Source: CAZOKN01 sp964580525
GTDB lineage: Bacteria; Pseudomonadota; Alphaproteobacteria; Rickettsiales; UBA6187
NCBI GenBank assembly: GCA_964580525.1
Contig: CAZOKN010000001.1
Coordinates: 62,001 to 126,000, forward strand
Direction of reading: 5' to 3'
Length of the DNA stretch: 64,000 nt
The position numbers and the translations under genes were made by a program. This document shows, piece by piece, positions 9,127 through 17,336 of the stretch (the first letter of the stretch is position 1; every line of letters begins with the position of its first letter). Under the pieces are notes generated by a model. It ran no database searches. It saw only the letters and a list, made by a program, of their open reading frames with translations, and had not been told where the DNA came from.

Positions 9127-9872
9127 TTTGCCTATGGATGTGGTTTATGCCGGTTTTTGGCGTAGGGCATNNNNNNNNNNCTTCAACTTTAATTGGTGTG
9201 ATTAGTTTTCGCCTGATGAAAAATCTTTTTGTTGGTGGTGATGCCTGGACGGTTGCGGATTATATGAATGCACAAGTTCCATATAATATCATTATGTTCT
9301 CTTCGTTCATATCTCAGCTTGGTTGGGTTTTAGCTATATCGTGGTTTTTGGCTAAATTTAAGTGGCAGGCAACGCCTGGAAAAAGGCTTTTGCAGGTTTA
9401 TGTTGTAAAAGCTGATGGTAGCAGGCTTGATTATAAAACTGCTTTTATAAGGTCTCTATTTCCTATTTTAATTATTGTTACCTTGAATCTAACTAACTTT
9501 TTCGTTCTTAGTAAAAAAGAAAATGTTACTGAAAGCGCTTATGAAAACGGCATGAAAGAATATTTTCCTGCACTACAAAAAACAATTGAAGATTCTGGAA
9601 AAACTTACGATGAATTTATACAGACTGCAGAAGGACGTGAAGCTTATATCAAAGCTTTTGATTTGCTTGATTCTACAAAAAAAGATGAGCTGACACAAAA
9701 AATCCAGACTATGATAGAGCAGGGTAGAAAATATATGAACTTATTACAATTCCTGCCGTTAATATTCGGTGGAATTTTATTGTTATGGCACTCGTTTGCG
9801 GGATTTACAAAACAAAAAACAGCAGTGCACGACATAATTGCAAAAACACGTGTAATAAAAGGAAGGATTTAA
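9101..9872 (+). CDS. RDD-family membrane protein, interrupted by an assembly gap
   Basis: RDD proteins are small polytopic membrane proteins of poorly known function, some linked to ion or solute transport. The 5' part reads in one frame from ATG 9101, with GGAAGG 8 bases upstream, and contains the hallmark start 'YAGFWRRA'. It then runs into ten Ns (9171-9180). After the gap the protein resumes in a different frame and continues through 'ATPGKRLLQVYVVKADG', typical of RDD domains, with hydrophobic segments before and after it, to a stop at 9872. The frame change means the N-run is a placeholder whose length is wrong. The gene overlaps the end of leuC by 26 bases and ends 3 bases before leuD. 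A charged insert separates the last two hydrophobic segments. Confidence 0.75.
9171..9180. other. Assembly gap (10 N) inside the RDD gene
   Basis: Ten undetermined bases. Coding frame is 2 before and 0 after, so the real missing length is not 10. Confidence 0.98.
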
Positions 9873-9875
9873 ATT

Positions 9876-10493
9876 ATGCAAAAATTCAGCACAATTACAG
9901 CCATAGCGGCGCCATTGCCCATAATGAATGTCGATACTGATATGATAATCCCGAAGCAGTTTTTAAAAACCATAAAACGTACTGGGCTAGGCAAAAATTT
10001 GTTTGATGAAATGCGTTACACGCAAGATGGCAAAGAGCTGGCTGATTTCGTTCTTAATCGTGAACCTTATAGAAAAGCTGGAGTTTTGGTTTCCGGTGAG
10101 AATTTTGGCTGCGGTTCTTCACGTGAGCATGCGCCTTGGTCTTTGCTTGATTTTGGCATACGCTGCATAATAGCGCCGAGTTTTGCAGATATTTTTTATA
10201 ATAACTGCTTTAAAAATGGCATTTTGCCAATTCGTCTTTCTAAAGAGCAGGTTGACGAAATTATGGCTGTTGCATCTGGTAGCAATCCTGAGATTACAGT
10301 TGATTTGCCCAATCAAACAATTATTGCGCAAAATAAAAAATATAGTTTTGATCTTGATGGATTCCGTAAAAAATGCCTTTTAGAAGGATTGGACGATATT
10401 GGTTTAACACTTGAAAAAGGTGCAAAAATTTCACAATTTGAAGCAAAAAATAAGCAAGCTCTTCCTTGGCTTTACGAAGGTGAAGTTGCATAA
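9876..10493 (+). CDS. leuD: 3-isopropylmalate dehydratase, small subunit
   Basis: This is the swivel-domain partner of LeuC in leucine biosynthesis. The 205-residue length matches the family. The signature 'GENFGCGSSREHAPWSL' (near residue 73) carries the substrate-binding Ser/Arg loop, followed by 'GIRCIIAPSFADIFYNNCF'. The N-terminus 'PLPIMNVDTDMIIPKQFL' is also typical. It lies 3 bases after the RDD-protein gene and 33 bases before leuB on the same strand, so the four genes are probably one transcript. Nothing unusual is seen. Confidence 0.97.
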   Translation: MQKFSTITAIAAPLPIMNVDTDMIIPKQFLKTIKRTGLGKNLFDEMRYTQDGKELADFVLNREPYRKAGVLVSGENFGCGSSREHAPWSLLDFGIRCIIAPSFADIFYNNCFKNGILPIRLSKEQVDEIMAVASGSNPEITVDLPNQTIIAQNKKYSFDLDGFRKKCLLEGLDDIGLTLEKGAKISQFEAKNKQALPWLYEGEVA

Positions 10494-10526
10494 AACGAAT
10501 TAATTAAAATTATTAATGAGAAAAAA

Positions 10527-11633
10527 ATGACTAAAAAAATATTGGTATTACCTGGCGATGGTATTGGTAAAGAAGTTACATTTCAGGCGGTTAGAGTTTT
10601 GGAATGGCTTAACGAAGAGCGTGGTACAAAATTTGAAATTTCTTATGGTTTGATTGGTGGCGCGGCTTATGATGAAACTGGTTCGCCATTACCTGAAAAA
10701 ACTTTAAAAGATGCAAAAGCCTCTGATGCCGTTTTGATGGGGGCAGTTGGTGGACCGAAGTGGGAAGCTTTAGATATTTCTGTGCGTCCTGAAAAAGGTT
10801 TGCTTGGTATTAGAAAGGGTATGGGATTATTTGCTAATCTACGCCCAGCAATTGTTTTTGAGGAATTGGCGGAAGCTTCAACTTTGAAAAAAGAAGTTGT
10901 TGCAGGCCTTGATATTATGATTGTACGTGAGCTCACAGGCGACCTATATTTTGGTCAGCCACGTGGTATTGAAAAATTGCCCGATGGTCAGCGTAAGGGT
11001 GTAAACACAATGGTTTATACGACGAGCGAAATTCAAAGAATTGCGCGAGTGGCATTTGAACTTGCACGTAAGCGTAATAAAAAAGTTTGTTCTGTTGATA
11101 AGGCTAACGTGCTTGAATGTACTGAATTATGGCGCGAGGAAGTTAAAAAAATACGCGATGCAGAATATCCTGATATTGAACTTTCGGATATGTATGTCGA
11201 TAATGCAGCGATGCAATTGGTACGTAACCCTAAGCAATTTGATGTTATGGTAACAGGTAATATGTTTGGCGATATTTTATCTGATTGCGCTTCGATGCTA
11301 ACTGGTTCTCTTGGCATGTTGCCATCAGCATCTTTGGGTGAAGCTGGGACGCCTGGTTTGTACGAACCTGTGCATGGATCTGCGCCTGATATTGCGGGTA
11401 AAGGCTTGGCAAATCCAATTGCTACAATTTTGAGCTTGGCGATGATGTTGCGTTATAGTTTTAATCTTGGTAAAGAAGCTGACTTGGTTGAGCATGCTAT
11501 TAAGCATGTTTTGGCGGAAGGTTTTAGAACTGCAGATATTATGCAGCCAGGCACGAAGAAAGTTGGCACTTCTGAAATGGGCGATTGTATAATCAATGCG
11601 CTCGACGATTTGGTAAAAAAGAAGGCAGCTTAG
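10527..11633 (+). CDS. leuB: 3-isopropylmalate dehydrogenase
   Basis: LeuB oxidises and decarboxylates 3-isopropylmalate with NAD+, the third step of the leucine-specific pathway. The 368-residue protein starts 'KKILVLPGDGIGKEV', contains 'RELTGDLYFGQPRG' (substrate-binding Arg and specificity loop) and 'NMFGDILSDCASMLTGSLG' (metal-binding Asp). It ends with the NAD-binding 'HGSAPDIAGKGLANPIA' motif. It is the last gene of the leu cluster: a strong hairpin terminator follows 17 bases after the stop. Confidence 0.97.
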   Translation: MTKKILVLPGDGIGKEVTFQAVRVLEWLNEERGTKFEISYGLIGGAAYDETGSPLPEKTLKDAKASDAVLMGAVGGPKWEALDISVRPEKGLLGIRKGMGLFANLRPAIVFEELAEASTLKKEVVAGLDIMIVRELTGDLYFGQPRGIEKLPDGQRKGVNTMVYTTSEIQRIARVAFELARKRNKKVCSVDKANVLECTELWREEVKKIRDAEYPDIELSDMYVDNAAMQLVRNPKQFDVMVTGNMFGDILSDCASMLTGSLGMLPSASLGEAGTPGLYEPVHGSAPDIAGKGLANPIATILSLAMMLRYSFNLGKEADLVEHAIKHVLAEGFRTADIMQPGTKKVGTSEMGDCIINALDDLVKKKAA

Positions 11634-11640
11634 ATAATAT

Positions 11641-11680
11641 AAAGAAAAAAGCCGGGGAAAATTTCCTCGGCTTTTTTATT
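11641..11680. terminator. Bidirectional rho-independent terminator between leuB and ftsB
   Basis: GCCGGGGAAA at 11651-11660 pairs with TTTCCTCGGC at 11662-11671 (one G-U pair; the innermost bases form the loop). A T-run follows on the plus side and an A-run precedes it, so it can stop transcription of the convergent leuB and ftsB transcripts. Confidence 0.85.
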
Positions 11681-11996
11681 ATTTTTTTTCAATAGGATAA
11701 ACTTTTTCGTCCTTACCTATATAGCCAAGCAGGCGTCTAGCCTGTTCTTCCAGCATATCAAGGTCAAGAGAGTTATCTTTCAGCAAGCTAACTTTGTGCT
11801 CAAGCTCCATTTTTTCGGAATTGGCAGTATCGAGTTTTTTCTGACTATCTTCAACTTTTTTTGAAAGTTCGCGCAGAGCAAGGAGGCCGCGATCACCACT
11901 GATAACGTGATAAGAAAAATAGGCGAGCAACAGCAACAAAATAAATGTTAGCAGGTTATCGCGAATGGAAAATGAGATTGCTTTTTCTTCTTGCAT
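11679..11996 (-). CDS. ftsB: Septum formation initiator protein FtsB/DivIC family
   Basis: FtsB is a bitopic division protein that with FtsL and FtsQ links the divisome to septal peptidoglycan synthesis. The 105-residue product has one membrane segment at about residues 14-30 ('LLTFILLLLLAYFSYHV'), a periplasmic coiled coil and the family's C-terminal 'LEEQARRLLGYIGKDEKVYP' signature. It is the last gene of the minus-strand tpiA-secG-pyrG-kdsA-eno block and follows eno by 54 bases, as in many alphaproteobacteria. Pyruvate dehydrogenase genes, often next in such genomes, are replaced here by the convergent leu cluster. Confidence 0.85.
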   Translation of the reverse strand: MQEEKAISFSIRDNLLTFILLLLLAYFSYHVISGDRGLLALRELSKKVEDSQKKLDTANSEKMELEHKVSLLKDNSLDLDMLEEQARRLLGYIGKDEKVYPIEKK

Positions 11997-12050
11997 ACAT
12001 TGCTTCCTTACATAAGCAAGGGTTTTAATTGCCCTTGCTTATTGTTAATC

Positions 12051-13343
12051 CTAGCAAAAAACAGCAGTATTTGCAAATACGCTTTTACCGGCATATTTGG
12101 CTTTTTTGCCAAGATATTCCTCGATACGAATCAACTCGTTATATTTTGCTAAACGATCTGAGCGTGAAAGCGAGCCGGTTTTAATTTGTCCGGCATTAGT
12201 TGCTACTGCAATATGTGAAATTGTAGAATCTTCAGTTTCACCAGATCTGTGCGAAATAACTGCGTTATAACTTGCAGTCTGCGCCATACGTACCGCTTCA
12301 AGAGTTTCAGTTAAGCTACCGATTTGGTTTACTTTTATAAGAATGGCATTTGCAAGTCCATCATCTATTCCTTTGCGTAAAATTTCAGGATTAGTAACGA
12401 ACAAATCATCTCCGACAAGTTGTATTTTATCGCCAAGTGCGCGGGTGATATTTGCCCAACCAGTATGATCGTCTTCGCTCATGGCATCTTCGATGGACAC
12501 GATTGGATAGCTATTTATAAGTTTTTCGTAATAGCGGATAAGCTCATCGCTATTCAATTTTTTGCCTTCACCCTCCAGATTGTAGATGCCATTTTTGTGG
12601 AATTCTGTAGAAGCAGCATCAAGAGCCAAAACTATATCAGAGCCAGGTTTGTAACCGGCTTTTTCAATTGATTTCATAATATAGCTGATAGCTTCATCAG
12701 CACTTTTTAGGGAAGGGGCAAATCCACCTTCATCGCCAACGTTTGTGTTGTGGCCGTTATCTTTCAATTGTTTTTTAAGCGCATGAAAAACTTCCGCACC
12801 CATACGAATTGCATCCGACATTGTGGAGGCGGAAACCGGAACTATCATAAATTCTTGAATATCAATAGGGTTGTCAGCATGTGCTCCGCCATTGATAATG
12901 TTCATCATTGGAGTTGGCATAGTTATAGCCTTTTCGCCGCCAAGATAAACAGCCAGAGGTTTTTTACTGCTATCAGCTGCTGCGCGGGCATTAGCAAGAG
13001 AGACGCCAAGAATTGCGTTAGCACCCAAGCGTTTCTTGTTTTTTGTGCCATCCAGTTCGATCATTGTTTTGTCGATTGCTTCTTGTTTTGTAGCATCCAT
13101 CCCAGACAAAGCTTTTGCGACTTCTGTGTTGACTGCTTCAACTGCTTTCAAAACACCTTTGCCGCTATAACGATTTTTGTCTCCATCGCGCAATTCCCAC
13201 GCTTCCAGTGAACCTGTAGAAGCTCCAGATGGAACGGCGGCACGTCCAAAAGATCCGTCTGCCAGAGTTACATCAACTTCAACAGTTGGATTGCCTCTGC
13301 TATCTATGATTTCGCGTGCATGTATTTTTGAGATTTTAGTCAT
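12051..13343 (-). CDS. eno: Enolase
   Basis: Enolase interconverts 2-phosphoglycerate and phosphoenolpyruvate and also scaffolds the RNA degradosome in many bacteria. The 430-residue length is normal. Visible signatures are 'AREIIDSRGNPTVEVDV' at the N-terminus, 'GDEGGFAPSL' and the hallmark 'ILIKVNQIGSLTETLEA', plus 'SHRSGETED' near the end. It sits 39 bases downstream of kdsA in the minus-strand glycolysis/CTP/KDO block. Together with tpiA it shows that lower glycolysis or gluconeogenesis is retained. Confidence 0.97.
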   Translation of the reverse strand: MTKISKIHAREIIDSRGNPTVEVDVTLADGSFGRAAVPSGASTGSLEAWELRDGDKNRYSGKGVLKAVEAVNTEVAKALSGMDATKQEAIDKTMIELDGTKNKKRLGANAILGVSLANARAAADSSKKPLAVYLGGEKAITMPTPMMNIINGGAHADNPIDIQEFMIVPVSASTMSDAIRMGAEVFHALKKQLKDNGHNTNVGDEGGFAPSLKSADEAISYIMKSIEKAGYKPGSDIVLALDAASTEFHKNGIYNLEGEGKKLNSDELIRYYEKLINSYPIVSIEDAMSEDDHTGWANITRALGDKIQLVGDDLFVTNPEILRKGIDDGLANAILIKVNQIGSLTETLEAVRMAQTASYNAVISHRSGETEDSTISHIAVATNAGQIKTGSLSRSDRLAKYNELIRIEEYLGKKAKYAGKSVFANTAVFC

Positions 13344-13382
13344 TTTTAAGTTCTCTATTTTTATTAATTTTTGAATTAGGAA

Positions 13383-14216
13383 TTAGATTCCATTTTTTAT
13401 TACTTTATCAATGGCAACTAGCTGTTTAAGTAATGCTGGCATTTCTTTCAAAATAACCATGCAAGGCCCATCGCTTGGAGCATTATCTGGATCTTGGTGG
13501 GTTTCCATGAAAATTCCTGCAACGCCAACTGCAACGGAGGCTCTTGCAATAACTGGCACAAAATGCCTTTCACCGCCAGATTGTCCACCCATACCACCAG
13601 GTTGTTGGATTGAGTGTGTTGCGTCAATTATAACGGGATATCCAGTTTCGGCCATAATAGCCAAGCCACGCATATCAGATACAAGTGTATTATAACCAAA
13701 GCTTGAACCACGATCAGTAAGCAAAATTTGATCGTTGCCGGAGTCTGCAATTTTTGCAGCAACGTTTTTCATATCCCATGGTGCAAGAAATTGTCCCTTT
13801 TTAACGTTTACTACTTTGCCGGTTTTTGCTGCTGCCACCAATAAGTCAGTCTGACGGCATAAGAATGCCGGTATTTGCAAGATATCGACAACTTTACCAA
13901 GCTTGGCGCACTGTTCTTCATTGTGAACGTCAGTTAAAACTGGGCAGCCAAATTTTTCCCTTACTTCTTCAAAAACGGGCAGGGATTTTACCAAGCCAAT
14001 GCCACGCGTGCTTTTTAAACTGGTGCGGTTAGCTTTATCAAATGATGTTTTATAAATAAAACCAATGCCGAGCTCTTTTGCTGTTTTGGATAAAGATTCT
14101 GCCATTTCTAAAGCATGAGCGCGTGATTCCATCTGACATGGACCGGCAATTAATACGAATGGAAGATCATTTCCGAATGTTACATTTCCTACTTTAACGT
14201 GTTTATTCTTTTTCAT
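13383..14216 (-). CDS. kdsA: 3-deoxy-8-phosphooctulonate (KDO-8-P) synthase
   Basis: KdsA condenses phosphoenolpyruvate and arabinose-5-phosphate to KDO-8-phosphate, the precursor of the LPS inner-core sugar. The 277-residue protein contains 'IAGPCQMESRAHALEMAE', 'KTSFDKANRTS' and 'DATHSIQQPGG', all typical. I chose the ATG at 14216 (product 'MKKNKHVKVGNV'); a longer reading from 14252 would add 12 basic residues unlike the family. From 14216 the gene overlaps the 3' end of pyrG by 14 bases, which suggests translational coupling. Its presence, with lptC elsewhere in the window, indicates an LPS-bearing outer membrane. Confidence 0.95.
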   Translation of the reverse strand: MKKNKHVKVGNVTFGNDLPFVLIAGPCQMESRAHALEMAESLSKTAKELGIGFIYKTSFDKANRTSLKSTRGIGLVKSLPVFEEVREKFGCPVLTDVHNEEQCAKLGKVVDILQIPAFLCRQTDLLVAAAKTGKVVNVKKGQFLAPWDMKNVAAKIADSGNDQILLTDRGSSFGYNTLVSDMRGLAIMAETGYPVIIDATHSIQQPGGMGGQSGGERHFVPVIARASVAVGVAGIFMETHQDPDNAPSDGPCMVILKEMPALLKQLVAIDKVIKNGI

Positions 14217-15834
14217 CTTGTGCCTTTTTTTGTTTCTTAGCAGCCTTAACAAAATCCTTAAAAATTGGGTGTGGATTAAATGGCCGTGATTTTAACTCTG
14301 GATGGAACTGCACACCCAAGAACCAAGGATGATTAGGGTTTTCAATTATCTCCGGTAGCTTGCCATCTGGCGACATACCAGAAAAAACCAGTCCGGCTTT
14401 CTCGAGAGCTTCTTTATAATTTATATTCACTTCATAACGATGGCGATGGCGTTCGCTGATTTTCTTTGAGCCATATATTCTGTGAGCCAGAGTATCAGCC
14501 TTGATAGTGCAATCATAAGCACCAAGGCGCATTGTACCGCCGAGATTATCGTCCTGATTGCGCTTTTCTTTTTTCTTACCCTTTGCCCACTCAGTCATCA
14601 AACCAACAACATTGGTGCCATTGCCTGAAAATTCACTTGATTTTGCATCATCAATTCCCGCTAGATTGCGTGCGGCTTCGATTACGGCAAGCTGTAGTCC
14701 ATAGCATATTCCGAAAAATGGAATGTTGTTTTCGCGGGCGAAAGTTACAGCAAGAATTTTGCCTTTCACGCCATCTTCACCAAAAGCACCAGGCACGAGA
14801 ATGCCGTGCATGTCGCTAAGTTTTTCGGCTGAATCTTCGCGCAGGAAGGTACGCGCATTAATCCATTTTATATTTACTTTAACGTTGTTGGCCATAGCGC
14901 CATGATGAAGAGCTTCTATCAGAGATTTATAAGCATCTTTCATGCTCACATATTTACCGACGATAGCGATATTAATTTCATCCTTATTATTTGACAAATC
15001 ATGCTTCACCAAAGAACGCCATTTAGAAAGTTCAGGTCTCTTATTGTGAGCTAGGTCGAAATGTTTTAATACTTGTGTATCAAAGCCTTCTTCATGATAT
15101 TTAATAGGAACTTCGTAAACACTTTGTAAGTCAGGTGCTGAAATAACAGAATCTTCAGCAACGTTGCTGAACAATGCAATTTTTTTCTTTTCGCTATCAG
15201 GAATTTCCCGTTCAGATCTGCATAATAATATGTCAGGCTGGATACCAATTGAACGCAATTCTTTCACCGAGTGCTGTGTTGGTTTGGTTTTCAATTCTTT
15301 TGCCGCACCTAAATATGGTACAAGAGTTAAATGAATGAAAATAGCTCTGTTTTTACCCAGTTCATAACCAAGCTGACGTATTGATTCGAAGAACGGCAAA
15401 CCTTCGATATCGCCTACAGTTCCACCAATTTCACATAATAGGAAATCAGTGCCTTCAGTGTCTTTCATTACAAATTCTTTTATCAGATCAGTCACATGCG
15501 GAATAACCTGCACAGTGCCACCCAGATAATCACCTTTGCGCTCTTTCGCAATTAGTTTTGAATAAATCTGTCCAGTAGTAACGTTATCGCCTTTGCGGGC
15601 GGTTACATCTGTGAAGCGTTCATAATGGCCAAGATCAACGAAAACCTCGCCATGTTGTGTTGGGCTCATTGTGCCTGGATCAACGTTCAAATAAGGATCA
15701 AGTTTACGCAAGCGGACTGTGTATCCACGTGCTTGCAGCAAAGCCGCAAGACTGGCGGAGGCTAAACCTTTTCCTAAAGAAGAAACAACGCCACCTGTTA
15801 TAAAAATAAATTTAGTTGTTTTTTTTCCGCCCAT
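14203..15834 (-). CDS. pyrG: CTP synthase
   Basis: PyrG aminates UTP to CTP with glutamine. The 543-residue protein has the N-terminal synthetase domain ('FIFITGGVVSSLGKGLASAS', 'DPYLNVDPGTMSP') and a C-terminal class I glutamine amidotransferase domain with the nucleophile in 'FFGICYGLQLAVIE' and the His-x-Glu pair in 'GVQFHPELKSRP'. It lies 6 bases after secG and overlaps kdsA, a standard alphaproteobacterial arrangement. The C-terminal tail is Lys-rich. No anomalies are visible. Confidence 0.97.
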   Translation of the reverse strand: MGGKKTTKFIFITGGVVSSLGKGLASASLAALLQARGYTVRLRKLDPYLNVDPGTMSPTQHGEVFVDLGHYERFTDVTARKGDNVTTGQIYSKLIAKERKGDYLGGTVQVIPHVTDLIKEFVMKDTEGTDFLLCEIGGTVGDIEGLPFFESIRQLGYELGKNRAIFIHLTLVPYLGAAKELKTKPTQHSVKELRSIGIQPDILLCRSEREIPDSEKKKIALFSNVAEDSVISAPDLQSVYEVPIKYHEEGFDTQVLKHFDLAHNKRPELSKWRSLVKHDLSNNKDEINIAIVGKYVSMKDAYKSLIEALHHGAMANNVKVNIKWINARTFLREDSAEKLSDMHGILVPGAFGEDGVKGKILAVTFARENNIPFFGICYGLQLAVIEAARNLAGIDDAKSSEFSGNGTNVVGLMTEWAKGKKKEKRNQDDNLGGTMRLGAYDCTIKADTLAHRIYGSKKISERHRHRYEVNINYKEALEKAGLVFSGMSPDGKLPEIIENPNHPWFLGVQFHPELKSRPFNPHPIFKDFVKAAKKQKKAQDEKE

Positions 15835-15840
15835 GAATAT

Positions 15841-16233
15841 CTACTCCACTTTTGGAACAGAAGGTGAACTTGGTTTTTCAGCTTCTTTTTTGTCAGCCGC
15901 TTTTTCAGTTCCTTGTGGTACTATAGGCAATGTATCAGCAGCAGGAACCTTTGGCACCGGAGCCTCATCCTGAGTTTTTTCCAAAATAGAATCAGCAGAG
16001 CTTTTGCCTCTTGATACAATAGTTCCCATCAACAAGCTGTTTGCCATAAACACAGCAGCAAGGATGGATGTTGTTTTTGTTAAAATATTGGCAGATGCAC
16101 GCCCTGAAAGAAGAGAATTACCTCCACCGCCGCCAAGACCAGCCAAGCCATCGCTGGCGCTACGTTGTATTAAAATGACTACTACCATTGCAACAGCAAC
16201 AATAACTTGTATAACCAGTAACACAGTTAACAT
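15841..16233 (-). CDS. secG: Preprotein translocase subunit SecG
   Basis: SecG is the small accessory subunit of the SecYEG protein channel in the inner membrane. The product is 130 residues with two membrane segments (about 3-22 and 55-75) flanking the conserved Gly-rich loop 'GLAGLGGGGGNSLLSGRAS'. A Pro/Ser/Glu-rich tail of about 45 residues follows, a common alphaproteobacterial feature. It lies between tpiA and pyrG on the minus strand, its usual place. The region upstream of it (16234-16355) carries an inverted octamer-phased repeat described separately. Confidence 0.93.
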   Translation of the reverse strand: MLTVLLVIQVIVAVAMVVVILIQRSASDGLAGLGGGGGNSLLSGRASANILTKTTSILAAVFMANSLLMGTIVSRGKSSADSILEKTQDEAPVPKVPAADTLPIVPQGTEKAADKKEAEKPSSPSVPKVE

Positions 16234-16256
16234 AATAACTTTCCCTAAATAATATT

Positions 16257-16345
16257 AAAATGGCGCAATAACACATTGGCGCATTAACTTAAGATGTATA
16301 TCAAATACCCTAAGTCAATACGCCAACGCGCTATTCCGCTAATTA
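16257..16345. repeat. Octamer-phased inverted repeat array (copy A)
   Basis: The left arm, 16257-16288, is four consecutive octamers of the form RYATTRGC (such as ACATTGGC at 16273). The right arm, 16314-16345, is four octamers in the complementary orientation GCYAATRY (such as GTCAATAC, GCCAACGC). The arms are separated by 25 bases and can pair. The array lies between tpiA and secG, which are co-directional, so it is probably transcribed. Confidence 0.75.
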
Positions 16346-16355
16346 AGCCAATTTA

Positions 16356-17129
16356 TTAATTGGCAGCTTCTACTATGCTCCAAAATTCGTCAGCATTAAG
16401 GCTTGCTTTACCAACTAACAATCCATCCACGCCATTTGCTGCCAGGATAGATTTTGCATTTTCAGCAGTGATAGAGCCACCATAAACGATACGAGGCTGA
16501 TTTTCAAATTGCTTCATCTCGTCTTTTATAACATTTTCGATATAGGTGTGCATTTCTTCAATCTGAGCAATGCTTGGAGTTGTGCCAGTTCCTATAGCCC
16601 ACACAGGTTCATACGCTATAATTGTGTTTTTGTCATTCGCAGTTTTTGGAATTGAATGAATTACCTGCTCACGTACGACTATTTTTGCAAGATTGTTATC
16701 GCGTTCATAAAGCGTTTCGCCTACGCAAATAACGGTTGTCAGACCTTGTGCGTGCGCACATTGCGCCTTTTTATTTACCAATTCGCTACCTTCATTTGAG
16801 GTAGTTCTTCTCTCAGAATGGCCAATTATGACATAATCACATGTCATATCTTTTAGCATTTTTGCGCTGATTTCGCCAGTATGGGCGCCATCAAGCTCGT
16901 GATAGCAATTTTGCCCACCGAGCTTTATGCCAGTTCCAGGAACTTTTTCTGCCATATCCCTAAGGAGAGTGAAAGGAGGACAAACGACAATCTCGCATCC
17001 CACCAGACTTTCATGCACTTTTTGTCTCACTTGCTTAAACATTTTCATGCTTTCGAGCAGAAGGCCGTTCATTTTCCAATTAGCAATCACTATTGGATAA
17101 TCTTTTACTTTCCTTGTTTTCTTTGTCAT
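16356..17129 (-). CDS. tpiA: Triosephosphate isomerase
   Basis: TpiA interconverts dihydroxyacetone phosphate and glyceraldehyde-3-phosphate. The 257-residue protein has 'IANWKMNG' with the catalytic Lys, 'IIGHSERR' with the catalytic His, 'AYEPVWAIGTG' with the catalytic Glu and phosphate loop, and 'IVYGGSI' plus 'GVDGLLVGKASL' at the end. It heads the minus-strand block and is divergent from ppiD. An inverted repeat (ACATAAC at 17154-17160, GTTATGT at 17178-17184) lies just upstream in the shared promoter region and could be an operator. Confidence 0.96.
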   Translation of the reverse strand: MTKKTRKVKDYPIVIANWKMNGLLLESMKMFKQVRQKVHESLVGCEIVVCPPFTLLRDMAEKVPGTGIKLGGQNCYHELDGAHTGEISAKMLKDMTCDYVIIGHSERRTTSNEGSELVNKKAQCAHAQGLTTVICVGETLYERDNNLAKIVVREQVIHSIPKTANDKNTIIAYEPVWAIGTGTTPSIAQIEEMHTYIENVIKDEMKQFENQPRIVYGGSITAENAKSILAANGVDGLLVGKASLNADEFWSIVEAAN

Positions 17130-17336
17130 AACCTGAAATTTTTATAAGTTTAAACATAACGCATAAAATACGCAGATGTTATGTATATGAAAAAAAATGC
17201 ACAAGCGCAAATTATTTTAAAATCATTGTTGTATTAATTCTAAAGCGACCTTATGCTTACGGAGGATTTTTTGTCATTATCGTGGCGTCTTTGGGCGGCG
17301 AATCGTGTGTTATAGGGTTTAAGAAAGGTTTATTTT

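Noticed and set aside
17154..17184. ACATAAC/GTTATGT inverted repeat as a defined operator
   Set aside because: Seen between divergent tpiA and ppiD, but it occurs once and matches no regulator I can name, so it is mentioned only under tpiA.
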